Below are positions 38,852 to 47,252 of a stretch of 64,000 nt of DNA, piece by piece; the stretch's first letter is position 1, and each line of letters opens with the position of its first letter. A program made the translations under genes and the position numbers. The notes beneath the pieces were generated by a model. It was not told where the DNA came from, searched no databases, and worked only from the letters and a program-made list of their open reading frames with translations. This DNA is from Bradyrhizobium huanghuaihaiense (GTDB lineage: Bacteria; Pseudomonadota; Alphaproteobacteria; Rhizobiales; Xanthobacteraceae), in NCBI RefSeq assembly GCF_007830635.1, contig NZ_VLLA01000018.1:1-64000 (forward strand). Direction: 5' to 3'.

Positions 38852-40270
38852 CTACGCCACGGACATATCGAGCGGGGGCGCGACGTGGTCCGGCAGCGGA
38901 CAAACGTAAGGCGTTTTCGCCGTGCGCTTCTGAAGGTCGGCCTTGGCGGCCTTGATCAGCTCCGGATCCATCAGCGCCTTGATGCCGAGCCCGGCCATCG
39001 CCTTGGCCGCCTGCACCATGGCCTTGTGCGCGTGCGGGCTCTTGCCCTGCGCCACCACCTGCCAGGTGTGGAAGGGCGTGCCGATTGCAACCGTCGGTGC
39101 ATGAACCTGCACGGTCGGCACCACCCAGCTGACGTCGCCCACGTCGGTCGAGCCGACAAGCGGATTGCGCTTGGCATCGAGCGGCACCAGGAAATCGGCC
39201 AGTGGCCGATCGGTCGGCTCCATGCCGATCGCGTAGTAGACCGAGGAGATGTCCTTGTCGCTCAGCGTCGCACGGATCTCTGTGGCAAAGCTCTTGTCCG
39301 CATCGTCGAAATGCGGCGGTCCGAGCTCTTCCATGACCCGATGCAGCGCCTGCTCCAGCGGCGCGTTCGGCAGGATGTTCGAGACCGCGGAGATGATCTT
39401 CATCTCGACCTTGGTCTCGGTCATCAGCGCAGCACCCTGCGCGATCTTGGACACGCGTTCGACCAGCTCGTTCATGCCGGGAAGATCGCGGGCGCGGATC
39501 GAGTAGCGCACGCGCGCATGCGCCTGCACCACGTTGGGCGCGATGCCGCCGGTGTCGAGCAGCGCATAATGCACGCGGGCATCGCTCGGCATGTGCTCGC
39601 GCATGTAGTTCACGCCGACATTCATCAGTTCCACGGCATCGAGCGCGGAACGGCCGAGATGCGGCGAGGCCGCCGCATGCGAGGTGCGGCCGGTGAAGAT
39701 GAAGTCGGCGCGGGTGTTCGCGAGCGACGGCGTCACCGCCACTTCCCAGAAGCTGTGCGGATGCCAGGTGATGGCGATGTCGGCGTCCTCGAACGCGCCG
39801 AAGCGCACCATGAAGGCCTTTGCCGCGCCGCCTTCTTCGGCCGGGCAGCCGTAATAGCGCACGCGGCCGGGCACCTTGTTCTCGGCAAGCCAGTCCTTCA
39901 CGGCGGTCGCAGCGAGCAGCGCGGCAGAGCCGAGCAGATTGTGGCCGCAGCCATGGCCATGGCCGCCGGTCTCGACCGGACGGTGTTCCGCAACGCCCGC
40001 CTCCTGGCTGAGCCCCGGCAGCGCATCATATTCACCCATGAAGGCGATGACCGGTCCGCCCTCGCCCCATTCGCCCATCAGCGCGGTCGGGATGCCGGCG
40101 ACGTTCTCGGTGATGCGGAAGCCCTGATGACGCAGCTCGGCGAGATGTTCGGCGGCGGACCGCGCCTCGGTGTAGCACACCTCGGGCGTGCCCCAGACCT
40201 TGTCGCTGAGGTCGATGAAACGCGCCTTGATCGTGTCGACGCCACGCCAGATGTCGCTGCGGTTATCCAT
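38852..40270 (-). CDS. M20 family amidohydrolase (AbgB-like)
   Basis: The 472-aa metallopeptidase-fold enzyme has the metal site in GHGHGCGHNLLG, the catalytic pair in PAEEGGAAK, and the lid domain containing FTGRTSHAAASPHLG. It resembles subunit B of p-aminobenzoyl-glutamate hydrolase and aminoacylase-like enzymes that cleave N-acylated amino acids or dipeptides. ATG at 40270 begins MDNRSDIWRG; upstream in-frame starts (such as 40324) are possible but lack family-like residues. It faces the same way as the peptide operon and probably processes imported substrates. Confidence 0.88.
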   Translation of the reverse strand: MDNRSDIWRGVDTIKARFIDLSDKVWGTPEVCYTEARSAAEHLAELRHQGFRITENVAGIPTALMGEWGEGGPVIAFMGEYDALPGLSQEAGVAEHRPVETGGHGHGCGHNLLGSAALLAATAVKDWLAENKVPGRVRYYGCPAEEGGAAKAFMVRFGAFEDADIAITWHPHSFWEVAVTPSLANTRADFIFTGRTSHAAASPHLGRSALDAVELMNVGVNYMREHMPSDARVHYALLDTGGIAPNVVQAHARVRYSIRARDLPGMNELVERVSKIAQGAALMTETKVEMKIISAVSNILPNAPLEQALHRVMEELGPPHFDDADKSFATEIRATLSDKDISSVYYAIGMEPTDRPLADFLVPLDAKRNPLVGSTDVGDVSWVVPTVQVHAPTVAIGTPFHTWQVVAQGKSPHAHKAMVQAAKAMAGLGIKALMDPELIKAAKADLQKRTAKTPYVCPLPDHVAPPLDMSVA

Positions 40271-40558
40271 GCTTCGGTCCGTGATCCCTTGGTCAAACGA
40301 AGCGGCAATGGTTAGCAGCTTCATTGCAGCCCGCCTAGCACCTCGCCGGACAGCAGCCATGCGGCCGGTGCCGGATCGCGCCGTTGCCCGCCCGCTGTGC
40401 ACGAGGTGTTTCCGTGCGTTTCGAAGATTTCATGCGGCGTTCTCCGGAATTGTTGAGCAACGAGGCTTTCAAGACGGCCCTCTCCGGCCTAAATTATACG
40501 TGCTTCGCGCGTCGTCCGGCATGAATGGCGGCGCGATGCACTCAGCCAGGAGAACTCC

Positions 40559-41530
40559 ATGCCCGCCCTGACCGAATGGAGAGTGCCGCCGGCCAATCAG
40601 CCGCGTGCGAGCGATTACGGATTCGATCTCGACCGCGCGCTCGCTTCCGTCGTCGGCCTGCACGCCATCGTCCCGCCGGACGCATTCAGCGCCGAAACGC
40701 TGGGCACCGAACGCGCCGGCAACGGAGTCGTGATCGACGACGGGCTGGTGCTCACCATCGGCTATCTCATCACCGAGGCGGAATCGGTCTGGCTGCACCT
40801 CGCCGACGGACGTGTCGTCGAGGGGCATGCCCTCGGTTTCGATTCCGTCACCGGCTTCGGCCTCGTGCAGGCACTCGGTCAGCTCGACGTCGAACCCTTG
40901 CCGCTTGGCAACTCGGCCGATACTCGCATCGGCGACCGCGTCGTGGTCGGCGGCGCCGGCGGCCGCACGCGGTCGGTTGCAAGCCAGATCGTGGCCAAGC
41001 AGGAATTCGCCGGCTACTGGGAATATCTACTGGATGAAGCCGTCTTCACCTATCCCGCGCATCCGAACTGGGGCGGCACCGGCCTGCTCAATGAGCGCGG
41101 CGAGTTGATCGGCATCGGCTCGCTCCAGCTCGAGCGAGAACGCGACGGCAAGGCCGAGCACGTCAACATGATCGTGCCGATCGACCTCTTGAAGCCGATC
41201 CTGGAGGACTTGCGCAAATTCGGCCGCGTCAACAAGCCGTCGCGGCCCTGGCTCGGGCTCTACTCGACCGAGATCGACAACCGCGTGGTGGTGATCGGGA
41301 TCTCCGCCAACGGCCCGGCCGCACGCGCCGAACTCAAGACCGGCGACGTCATCCTCGCCGTGGACGGCGACAAGGTCACGAGCCAGACCGCCTTCTACAG
41401 GAAGATGTGGGCTCTCGGCGCCGCCGGCGTCGACGTGCCGCTGACCATCCATCACGAGGGCGTCACCTTCGACGTCACGGTGACCTCGACCGATCGCTTC
41501 AGGCTGTTGAAGGCGCCGAAGCTGCACTGA
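40559..41530 (+). CDS. HtrA/S1C-like protein without catalytic triad (pseudoprotease) with PDZ
   Basis: The 323-aa protein has a trypsin-like domain (about residues 28-215) and a PDZ domain (about 220-318, PWLGLYSTEI followed by ISANGPAARAELKTGDVILAVDG). The fold is clear from GNGVVIDDGLVLT and NERGELIGIG, but all three catalytic positions differ. His is replaced by Y69 in LTIGYLI, Asp by G99 in SVTGFGLV, and Ser by G172 in NWGGTGLL. There is no signal peptide. It cannot be an active serine protease and may be a binding or scaffold protein. ATG at 40559 follows AGGAGA. Confidence 0.88.
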   Translation: MPALTEWRVPPANQPRASDYGFDLDRALASVVGLHAIVPPDAFSAETLGTERAGNGVVIDDGLVLTIGYLITEAESVWLHLADGRVVEGHALGFDSVTGFGLVQALGQLDVEPLPLGNSADTRIGDRVVVGGAGGRTRSVASQIVAKQEFAGYWEYLLDEAVFTYPAHPNWGGTGLLNERGELIGIGSLQLERERDGKAEHVNMIVPIDLLKPILEDLRKFGRVNKPSRPWLGLYSTEIDNRVVVIGISANGPAARAELKTGDVILAVDGDKVTSQTAFYRKMWALGAAGVDVPLTIHHEGVTFDVTVTSTDRFRLLKAPKLH

Positions 41531-41564
41531 CCCCAAGCCAGGAACGCCGCCAAGGGAAGCTGCA

Positions 41565-42635
41565 ATGAGCGAGGCCGTGATCGACGACATCGTGGCCGTT
41601 CTGCCGCCGCTGCTCAATGCGCTTGAAGCGCTCGGCTTCTTCCAGCGGCACTTGCACCCGCCGGCCTTCGCCTCGGTGATGAACGCGATCGGCGCGCCGG
41701 ACGAGGCGCTGCAGGCATCGCACGCCGCGATTGGAGAATGGCCGGAGCAATTCGCCGGGCTGCGCGAACGACTTGATCGCGCCTGCGGCGAGACGCTCGC
41801 CGCCTTTGCCGGCATCCGCGATGTCGAGCGCGGCAATGGCGATCTCGTCGCCGTGTTTCGCGCACTGCGCCACGCGCCGCGCGCGCTGGAGGCGCTCTAT
41901 CCGCTGGCGGCCCAGTTTCCGCCCGTGAGCAGCTTCTTTCTCAATGCCGCCAATCGCGAGAATGGCGATCTGCTCTCACGGCTGGAAGTCGGCGCAGGCG
42001 AACACACCGGCATCTTCCACGACCACAACGAGCCCGGCAGCCGCGGTGGCTTCTCGGTCTATGTCCCCGAATACTACACGCCCGATCGCGCCATGCCGCT
42101 GGTGATGGCGCTGCATGGCGGCAGCGGCAACGGCCGCGGCTTTCTCTGGAGCTGGCTGCGCGACGCACGCAGTCTCGGCGCGATCCTGCTGGCACCGACT
42201 GCAACCGGACCAACCTGGGCACTGATGGGCGACGATTCCGACACGCCGAACCTGATGCGCATCCTCGAGACCGTCCGCAGCCGCTGGACCATCGACGTCT
42301 CGCGCATGCTGCTGACCGGCATGAGCGACGGCGGCACCTTCTGCTACGTCACCGGCCTCGACGGCGCCTCGCCCTTCACGCATCTCGCGCCGGTCTCGGC
42401 GACCTTCCATCCGCTGATGGTGGAGATGGCGGATGCCGAGCGCATGCGGGGCCTGCCCATCTTCATCACCCACGGCAAGCTGGACTGGATGTTTCCGGTG
42501 CAGACCGCGCGGCAGACCCAGGCTGCGCTCTCCGCCGCCGGCGCCGACGTCAGCTACCGCGAGATCGACGACCTCAGCCACACCTATCCGCGCGAGATCA
42601 ACGCGGAGCTGCTGGCGTGGCTGAACGGAGAATGA
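41565..42635 (+). CDS. alpha/beta hydrolase, polyhydroxyalkanoate depolymerase/phospholipase-like
   Basis: The 356-aa protein has a helical N-terminal region (residues 1-140) and an alpha/beta hydrolase domain. The nucleophile is S254 in GMSDGG, with D307 (HGKLDWMFP) and H339 (DDLSHTYP) completing the triad. The oxyanion segment is VMALHGGSGNG. The domain resembles the esterase D / phospholipase-carboxylesterase and depolymerase groups, so the substrate is open. ATG at 41565 lies 34 bases after the pseudoprotease gene, indicating one transcript. Confidence 0.8.
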   Translation: MSEAVIDDIVAVLPPLLNALEALGFFQRHLHPPAFASVMNAIGAPDEALQASHAAIGEWPEQFAGLRERLDRACGETLAAFAGIRDVERGNGDLVAVFRALRHAPRALEALYPLAAQFPPVSSFFLNAANRENGDLLSRLEVGAGEHTGIFHDHNEPGSRGGFSVYVPEYYTPDRAMPLVMALHGGSGNGRGFLWSWLRDARSLGAILLAPTATGPTWALMGDDSDTPNLMRILETVRSRWTIDVSRMLLTGMSDGGTFCYVTGLDGASPFTHLAPVSATFHPLMVEMADAERMRGLPIFITHGKLDWMFPVQTARQTQAALSAAGADVSYREIDDLSHTYPREINAELLAWLNGE

Positions 42636-42667
42636 ACAACCTCTCCTTAGATGCGCCGCATGGCCGC

Positions 42668-42693
42668 GGAACCATCGTGGCCGTGCCGACGTT
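42668..42693 (+). promoter_or_regulatory. EcfG-type general stress promoter of the 68-aa protein gene
   Basis: GGAAC (42668-42672), 17 bases, then CGTT (42690-42693) exactly match the EcfG consensus and lie 25 bases upstream of the ATG at 42719, the expected spacing and orientation. Confidence 0.7.
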
Positions 42694-42718
42694 ATCGGCG
42701 CGACACCGGAGGCTCGCT

Positions 42719-42925
42719 ATGAGGACTTTTTTCGGAATGATTTTGGGCGCGCTGCTGCTTGCGGGCGGCGTCTATGTCTATGACTCCATGCAGACCTCGT
42801 CGGTCGCCAATGGCGAGGTCGCAACCACCAATCGCACCATCGTGAACTGGGATGTCGCGAAGGCCGATTGGGATGCGCTGCGCGATCGCGCGCACAAGGA
42901 CTGGGTCCGCATCTCGTCGAAGTAA
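42719..42925 (+). CDS. 68-aa single-span membrane protein
   Basis: The protein starts with a membrane segment or uncleaved signal anchor (FFGMILGALLLAGGVYVY). It has a periplasmic part ending NWDVAKADWDALRDRAHKDW. I recognise no domain. GGAGG lies seven bases upstream of the ATG at 42719, and an EcfG-type promoter is just before that, so it is probably a general stress gene. A strong terminator follows within 20 bases, so it is a single-gene transcript. Confidence 0.7.
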   Translation: MRTFFGMILGALLLAGGVYVYDSMQTSSVANGEVATTNRTIVNWDVAKADWDALRDRAHKDWVRISSK

Positions 42926-42943
42926 CGTCGCGGTATCATGAAC

Positions 42944-42980
42944 AAGGCGCCGTCGCGGGTCCGCGGCGGCGCCTTTGTGT
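42944..42980 (+). terminator. rho-independent terminator after the 68-aa gene
   Basis: AAGGCGCCGTCG and CGGCGGCGCCTT (42944-42955 and 42964-42975) form a stable stem around an 8-base loop with one G-T pair, followed by TGTGTTGG. The stem ends in AA/TT, so it could terminate from either side. Confidence 0.75.
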
Positions 42981-43005
42981 TGGGCGACGATCAACGTTGC
43001 GTGCG

Positions 43006-43668
43006 TCAGTTCATCTTGGCTTTGCGGGCGTCGGCGATCACCTGCTCGAACTCGGTCATGCTGAGCACGCCGGGCACGCGGTACTTGCCGACGATGAAGG
43101 ACGGGGTGCCGCGGAAACCAAAAGCCTCAGCCTGCTCGTTGTTGCGCTTGAGGATGGCGTCGATGTCCTTGGCGTGATCGGTGAGATCGCGCTTCAACCG
43201 GTCCATGTCGACGCCGGCGGCCGCGAGCAGCTCGTTGATGCGCGGCTCGGTCAGGCGCGAAGAGACGCCCATCATGGCGTCGTGGGCCTGGTGGTACTTG
43301 TCCTGGAATTTGGCCGCGAGCGCGATCCGTGCCGCCGTGACCGAGACCGGCCCCAGGATCGGCCAGTCCTTCATCACCAGCCTCACCTTGCCGTCATCCT
43401 GAACGACCTGGCGCAGCTCGGGCTCGAGCTTGCGGCAATAGGGACAATTGTAGTCGGACCATTCGACGATGGTGATGTTGCCGTCGGGATTGCCGGCGAC
43501 CGGCGTGTCGGGATCGCGCAGCACCTTGGTTTCTGTCAGCACCTCGTCATCGTCGGTGGCTGCCAGCGCAGAGGTGATGCCGCCCGCCGCAAGCGCGCCC
43601 GCCCCGATCAGCGTCAGCGCCGCGCGTCGGGTCCGCACCATGCGGTTCTTATTTCCAGATCCAGTCAT
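43006..43668 (-). CDS. DsbA-family thiol oxidoreductase, exported
   Basis: The 220-aa protein has a signal segment (AALTLIGAGALAAGG, residues 16-30) ending near ALA. Its thioredoxin fold carries the redox motif C75-P-Y-C78 in WSDYNCPYCRK, and the cis-Pro is in FRGTPSF. It resembles the BdbD/ScsC-type oxidoreductases rather than classical DsbA. It should form or shuffle disulfides in the periplasm. ATG at 43668 follows GGGACGAG; a second start MVRTRR is possible. A DsbB-like protein is encoded about 5 kb away. Confidence 0.88.
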   Translation of the reverse strand: MTGSGNKNRMVRTRRAALTLIGAGALAAGGITSALAATDDDEVLTETKVLRDPDTPVAGNPDGNITIVEWSDYNCPYCRKLEPELRQVVQDDGKVRLVMKDWPILGPVSVTAARIALAAKFQDKYHQAHDAMMGVSSRLTEPRINELLAAAGVDMDRLKRDLTDHAKDIDAILKRNNEQAEAFGFRGTPSFIVGKYRVPGVLSMTEFEQVIADARKAKMN

Positions 43669-43756
43669 ATCTCGTCCCGTTTCGGTCCCATCTTCGGCAA
43701 ATACGGCTTGGGACCGGGAATTGTTACCGACCATATAGAGTGTCGCGGCAGCGATG

Positions 43757-44479
43757 TCATCGCACCAGCAGCGTGACGGCCAAGGGGACCAGGAACGAGG
43801 TCACCAAAGCGTTCAGGCTCATGGCGATGCCGGAGAAGACGCCGGCGATCTCGTCGACCTGGAACGCGCGCGCCGTCCCGATGCCGTGCGCGGCAAGGCC
43901 CGCGGCAAAGCCGCGAGCCCGGTAATCGGTGATGCCGGTGCGGTTCATCAGCGGCGTCACGATGATCGCGCCCATGATGCCGGTGAGGATCACCGCGACC
44001 GCCGCCAGCGAAGGATCGGCGTGCAGGGATTCGGCGATGCCCATGGCGACGCCGGCGGTGACGGATTTCGGCGCCAGCGACAGCACGACATCGCGCGGCA
44101 GTCCAGCGACTTCGGCCAGCAGCACCACCGACACCACCGCCGTGACCGAGCCTGAGATCAGCGCCACCAGCATCGGCACGATGGATGAAACCACGCGCTT
44201 GCGGTTCTCGTAGAGCGGCACGGCCAGCGCGACGGTCGCGGGTCCAAGCAGGAAATGCACGAACTGCGCGCCGGCGAAATAGGTCGTGTAGGAGGTGCCG
44301 GTCAGGAGCAGGAACGCGCCGATGATCCACGTCGCATGCAGCACGGGATTGGCGAGCGGATGGCGCCGCGTCGCCAGCGACACCGCATCCGTGCTCGCAT
44401 AGACCAGCAGGGTCACGGTCAGCCATAGCAGCGGGGACTGCGAGAGGTAGACCCAGAGCGAGAACGGGTTGTCCTTCAT
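43757..44479 (-). CDS. lrgB: LrgB family membrane protein
   Basis: The 240-aa protein has about seven membrane segments and the LrgB signature LAPKSVTAGVAMGIAESL followed by GIMGAIIVTPLMN and AAHGIGTARAFQVDE. In other bacteria LrgA and LrgB form a holin/antiholin-like or metabolite-export pair that affects cell lysis and pyruvate or glycolate movement. It starts with ATG at 44479, overlapping the lrgA stop by four bases. Confidence 0.93.
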   Translation of the reverse strand: MKDNPFSLWVYLSQSPLLWLTVTLLVYASTDAVSLATRRHPLANPVLHATWIIGAFLLLTGTSYTTYFAGAQFVHFLLGPATVALAVPLYENRKRVVSSIVPMLVALISGSVTAVVSVVLLAEVAGLPRDVVLSLAPKSVTAGVAMGIAESLHADPSLAAVAVILTGIMGAIIVTPLMNRTGITDYRARGFAAGLAAHGIGTARAFQVDEIAGVFSGIAMSLNALVTSFLVPLAVTLLVR

Positions 44480-44859
44480 CGCGCGTCCTGTTGCCGCAAC
44501 AATCGGCTGACGAGGCGGAAGGTCAGCACAGTCGCGAGCAGCGTGACGACCACGGACAGCGCGAGCACGACGACGATGGCGATACCGTGAGACGCGAGGA
44601 GATCGAGCTCCTGCACGACACCGACGCCGGCCGGCACGAAGAGCAGCGAGAGATGGACCAGAAGGCCCTTGCTCGCCGTCTCGATGCCGCCATCGCGCAG
44701 CGGCCCGCGCGCAAGCAGCGCAAAGCGGTCGCGGGCGAGCAGCACGATCAGGAGCAGAAGAAGTCCGAGCACGGGCCCCGGCAATGGCAGGCCGAGGCCG
44801 CGCACGACGGCTTCGCCGATCAACTGGCAGAGCAGGATGAGGCCGAGACTTGCAAGCAT
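44476..44859 (-). CDS. lrgA: LrgA/CidA family holin-like protein
   Basis: The 127-aa protein has four membrane segments and the family motif LPLPGPVLGLLLLLIVL, then VHLSLLFVPAGVGVVQ. It is the small partner of LrgB. ATG at 44859 begins MLASLGLILLCQ. It is the first gene of the lrgAB pair. Confidence 0.92.
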   Translation of the reverse strand: MLASLGLILLCQLIGEAVVRGLGLPLPGPVLGLLLLLIVLLARDRFALLARGPLRDGGIETASKGLLVHLSLLFVPAGVGVVQELDLLASHGIAIVVVLALSVVVTLLATVLTFRLVSRLLRQQDAR

Positions 44860-44903
44860 GGCGTTCGCATCAAGGGATGCGCCGCCAGGCTTGTCAATCG
44901 CCG

Positions 44904-45380
44904 CTATGCGCGCGACGCGCGCACCTCATGCGAACTCGCAGGGCGAGGCAGCATCGCCATCAGTGTCCCGGTCATCGTGGCGATCAGCGTGGTCTTGCCG
45001 TCATGCTCGGCGAAGGCCTTTGCCTCGCAGAAGGTGAGCGTACGGCCGGGCTTGACCACCTCGGCCTTGAAGACGAAACGCTCGCCCCGGGCGGGTGCGA
45101 GCAGCGTGGTCTTGAATTCGACGGTGAGGATATCGGCCTCCGGTGGCATCAAGGTGTAGGCGGCAACGCCGCAGGCGTTGTCGAGCCCGGCCGTGATGAT
45201 GCCGGCATGGATAAAGCCGTTCTGCTGTGTGAAGGCCGGCGCATGCAGCATCGCCAGTTCGACCTCGCCCGGCGCGAGACGGACGATCACGATGCCGAGC
45301 GTGCGCATGGCCGGCTGGCCGTCGAACATGGCGATGGCCGCAGCACGATAGCCCGGGTTTTTCGGCTCGAACGCGGTCAT
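44904..45380 (-). CDS. PaaI-type hotdog thioesterase
   Basis: The 158-aa protein has the hotdog fold and the active-site segment QNGFIHAGIITAGLDNACG. The Asp in GLDNA is the usual catalytic acid of the PaaI/YdiI group. It should hydrolyse an acyl-CoA, possibly an aromatic or medium-chain one. ATG at 45380 begins MTAFEPKNPGYR. It starts three bases after the next thioesterase gene stop, forming a pair. Confidence 0.88.
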   Translation of the reverse strand: MTAFEPKNPGYRAAAIAMFDGQPAMRTLGIVIVRLAPGEVELAMLHAPAFTQQNGFIHAGIITAGLDNACGVAAYTLMPPEADILTVEFKTTLLAPARGERFVFKAEVVKPGRTLTFCEAKAFAEHDGKTTLIATMTGTLMAMLPRPASSHEVRASRA

Positions 45381-45383
45381 GGC

Positions 45384-45812
45384 TCACACCTCGGCCGGTT
45401 CGACGAGATGCCGCGAGGCCGCTTCGCGGATGGCATCGGCGAACGGCGCGGACTTGCGGAGCTGACGGTCCATATGCACGCCCGTGATCTCGCACGTCGC
45501 GGCGATCTCCCCGGTCTCGGCATTCCGCATGTCGTGCCGGAAGCGGATCGCCTTGTCGCGGACCTCGAGCAGGTGGCTGTGAATCTCGACGATGTCGCCG
45601 GCGAGCAGCTCGCACTTGTAGGCGATGTTCTGCTGGACCGCGGCCATGCCGCGCCCGGAGCTGCGCAGGTAACTCGGCGTCAGCCCGAGACGGGCGAACA
45701 GATTCCAGTTGGCCTCGTCGAACTTGCCGACATACCACATGATGTTCATGTGGCCGACATGGTCGCATTGCCACGGATAAACCGTGCCGCGATAGGTCGC
45801 CTCCCGCTCCAT
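45384..45812 (-). CDS. acyl-CoA thioesterase, 4HBT/YbgC type
   Basis: The 142-aa hotdog protein has the family opening YPWQCDHVGHMNIMWYVGKFD, with the catalytic Asp in QCDHVGHMN. It resembles 4-hydroxybenzoyl-CoA thioesterase and YbgC-like enzymes. ATG at 45812 begins MEREATYRG. With the PaaI-type gene it forms a two-gene unit that faces the tetR gene across paired operators, so the two are probably repressed together. Confidence 0.88.
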   Translation of the reverse strand: MEREATYRGTVYPWQCDHVGHMNIMWYVGKFDEANWNLFARLGLTPSYLRSSGRGMAAVQQNIAYKCELLAGDIVEIHSHLLEVRDKAIRFRHDMRNAETGEIAATCEITGVHMDRQLRKSAPFADAIREAASRHLVEPAEV

Positions 45813-45848
45813 CGCAATTTTCTCCCTGCCCGTTCCGTTCTTTGTTGT

Positions 45849-45899
45849 TGATACGGTAGCGTATCAGGGCTCCGGCGCGTTAGCAATACGGCACCGTAT
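45849..45899. promoter_or_regulatory. paired TetR operators in the divergent region
   Basis: Positions 45849-45866 contain TGATACG-GTAG-CGTATCA and positions 45886-45899 contain ATACGG-CA-CCGTAT. The arms are perfect, both share the ATACG/CGTAT core, and the centres are 35 bases apart. The first lies near the thioesterase start and the second close to the tetR start codon, so binding would control both directions. Confidence 0.8.
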
Positions 45900-45922
45900 C
45901 AAGAACCGGTGAGGCTTCCTTC

Positions 45923-46471
45923 ATGAGTGACGGCAAGGGCGATGTCTGGGTCGAGGCGGGGTTCGCCGAGCTCGCCCGCACGGGGGTCGAGGGTGTCAGG
46001 GTCGAGGTGCTCGCCAAGAATCTCGGCGTCACCAAGGGTGGCTTCTACCGCCGTTTCGCCGACCGCGCCGCGCTGCTCGAGACCATGCTGGAACGCTGGC
46101 GCGAGGGACGCGCGGCGTCGATCGCGCAGCAGACGAGCCTCGACGGCGAGGCGCCCCGCGAACGGCTGAAGGCGATGATCCAGCTCTATTCCGAGCGGCT
46201 CAATCCGGAAGGCATGGCGATCGAGCTCGCGATCCGGCAATGGGCCCGCTCGGACGAGAACGCCGCGGCCGCGGTCGCGAGCGTGGATGCCGCGCGGCTC
46301 AAGCACGTTGCCGAGCTCTATCGCGCGACCGGCTTAGAGGCCGAGGCGGCCGAGGCGCAGGCCTTCCTGTTCTATTGCTTCATCTTCGGCCAGAGCCTGC
46401 TGTTCGTCGAGCGCGGCCCGCGCAAGCGTTCGCAGCTCGTGGCGAAATCGGCCGAGAAGCTGTTGGACTAG
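45923..46471 (+). CDS. TetR family transcriptional regulator
   Basis: The 182-aa repressor has a helix-turn-helix at about residues 18-50 (VEVLAKNLGVTKGGFYRRFADRAAL). A ligand-binding domain with long helices follows. ATG at 45923 begins MSDGKGDVW. It is divergent from two thioesterase genes and separated from them by two ATACG-based palindromes. By location it likely senses a fatty acyl or aromatic CoA thioester and represses those genes and itself. Confidence 0.9.
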   Translation: MSDGKGDVWVEAGFAELARTGVEGVRVEVLAKNLGVTKGGFYRRFADRAALLETMLERWREGRAASIAQQTSLDGEAPRERLKAMIQLYSERLNPEGMAIELAIRQWARSDENAAAAVASVDAARLKHVAELYRATGLEAEAAEAQAFLFYCFIFGQSLLFVERGPRKRSQLVAKSAEKLLD

Positions 46472-46490
46472 ACGATCGGGTCGAACGAAA

Positions 46491-46515
46491 ATGGCCGGAG
46501 CTTTGCTCCGGCCAT
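46491..46515 (-). terminator. hairpin terminator shared by tetR and the converging gene
   Basis: Positions 46491-46501 and 46505-46515 form a perfect 11-bp stem around TTT. On the minus strand it is followed by TTTTCG, suiting the leftward gene ending at 46537; it also lies 20 bases past the tetR stop. Confidence 0.75.
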
Positions 46516-46536
46516 CGCATCCCGTTCCGTTGAAGC

Positions 46537-47028
46537 TCAGGCGGCGCCCTTCAGCTTCTTGGTGCATTCGCTGTAATAGCCGCCGCCTTTCTGGATCCAC
46601 TTCAAGCCGCCATTGCCGTTGGTGGTCTTGTTGGCATTGTACTGGTCGACGCAGGTGTGCAGGCGCGCCTTGCCGGCGGGCTCCTTGGCGTATTTCGGAT
46701 CGACCGCGTTCGGGTAGATCGCGGGGCCGGCCGGCAGCGTCGGCACGGCAGCGGGAGCCGCCTCCTTCTTGGCCTGCTTCGGTTCGGCCGGAGCGGCAGG
46801 CGCGGCCGGAGCAGCCGCGGTCGGCGCAGCGGCCGGCGTCGCATCGGCCCCACACTGGGCCTTGCGGAAGTCGTTCCACTTCATGGTGCCGAGCGAGCCG
46901 TCCTTCTTGGCGGCCTGATATTTCGCGCTGCACTCCTGCGAGGTCAGCGCCTGCGCCGGCGCGGCGGCCATCAATGCCACGACACCTGACGCCACAATCG
47001 CACACAGCAATTTTGTCTGATTGGTCAT
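46537..47028 (-). CDS. exported protein with two Cys-containing modules and a Pro/Ala linker
   Basis: The 163-aa product has a signal peptide (residues 1-27, ending PAQA) and a first module with ECSAKYQAAKKDG and MKWNDFRKAQC. A Pro/Ala linker of about 50 residues follows, then a second module with CVDQYNANKTTNGNG and YYSECTKKLKG. Each module has two Cys and a Trp. I do not know a function; related repeats occur in exported proteins of rhizobia. AAGGAGGAGA precedes the ATG at 47028. A short tandem repeat lies in its leader. Confidence 0.65.
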   Translation of the reverse strand: MTNQTKLLCAIVASGVVALMAAAPAQALTSQECSAKYQAAKKDGSLGTMKWNDFRKAQCGADATPAAAPTAAAPAAPAAPAEPKQAKKEAAPAAVPTLPAGPAIYPNAVDPKYAKEPAGKARLHTCVDQYNANKTTNGNGGLKWIQKGGGYYSECTKKLKGAA

Positions 47029-47047
47029 CCCTGATCTCCTCCTTGGT

Positions 47048-47077
47048 CTTCCCTTGATCTTCCCTTGATCTTCCCTT
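47048..47077 (-). repeat. tandem 11-bp repeat in the leader of the exported protein gene
   Basis: The unit CTTCCCTTGAT occurs twice exactly and a third time partly in 47048-47077. Read on the minus strand it is purine-rich (AAGGGAAGATC, repeated) and sits 20-50 bases before the start codon, close to the real ribosome site. Confidence 0.7.
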
Positions 47078-47252
47078 TGGGGGAAGCGAAACGAGGATTG
47101 CTATCCTAGCGTGCCGCCGGCTCGCGACAAGGAAGCGATGGCTTTCGCCGCAAAAATATAGTGATCGCACCGTTGAAATCATTCATGTCGCGTTCAGCAT
47201 CGCGAGCCGACGTTCCAGCCCTCCGCAATTCTCGCAAGAAGAGTGCAACATC

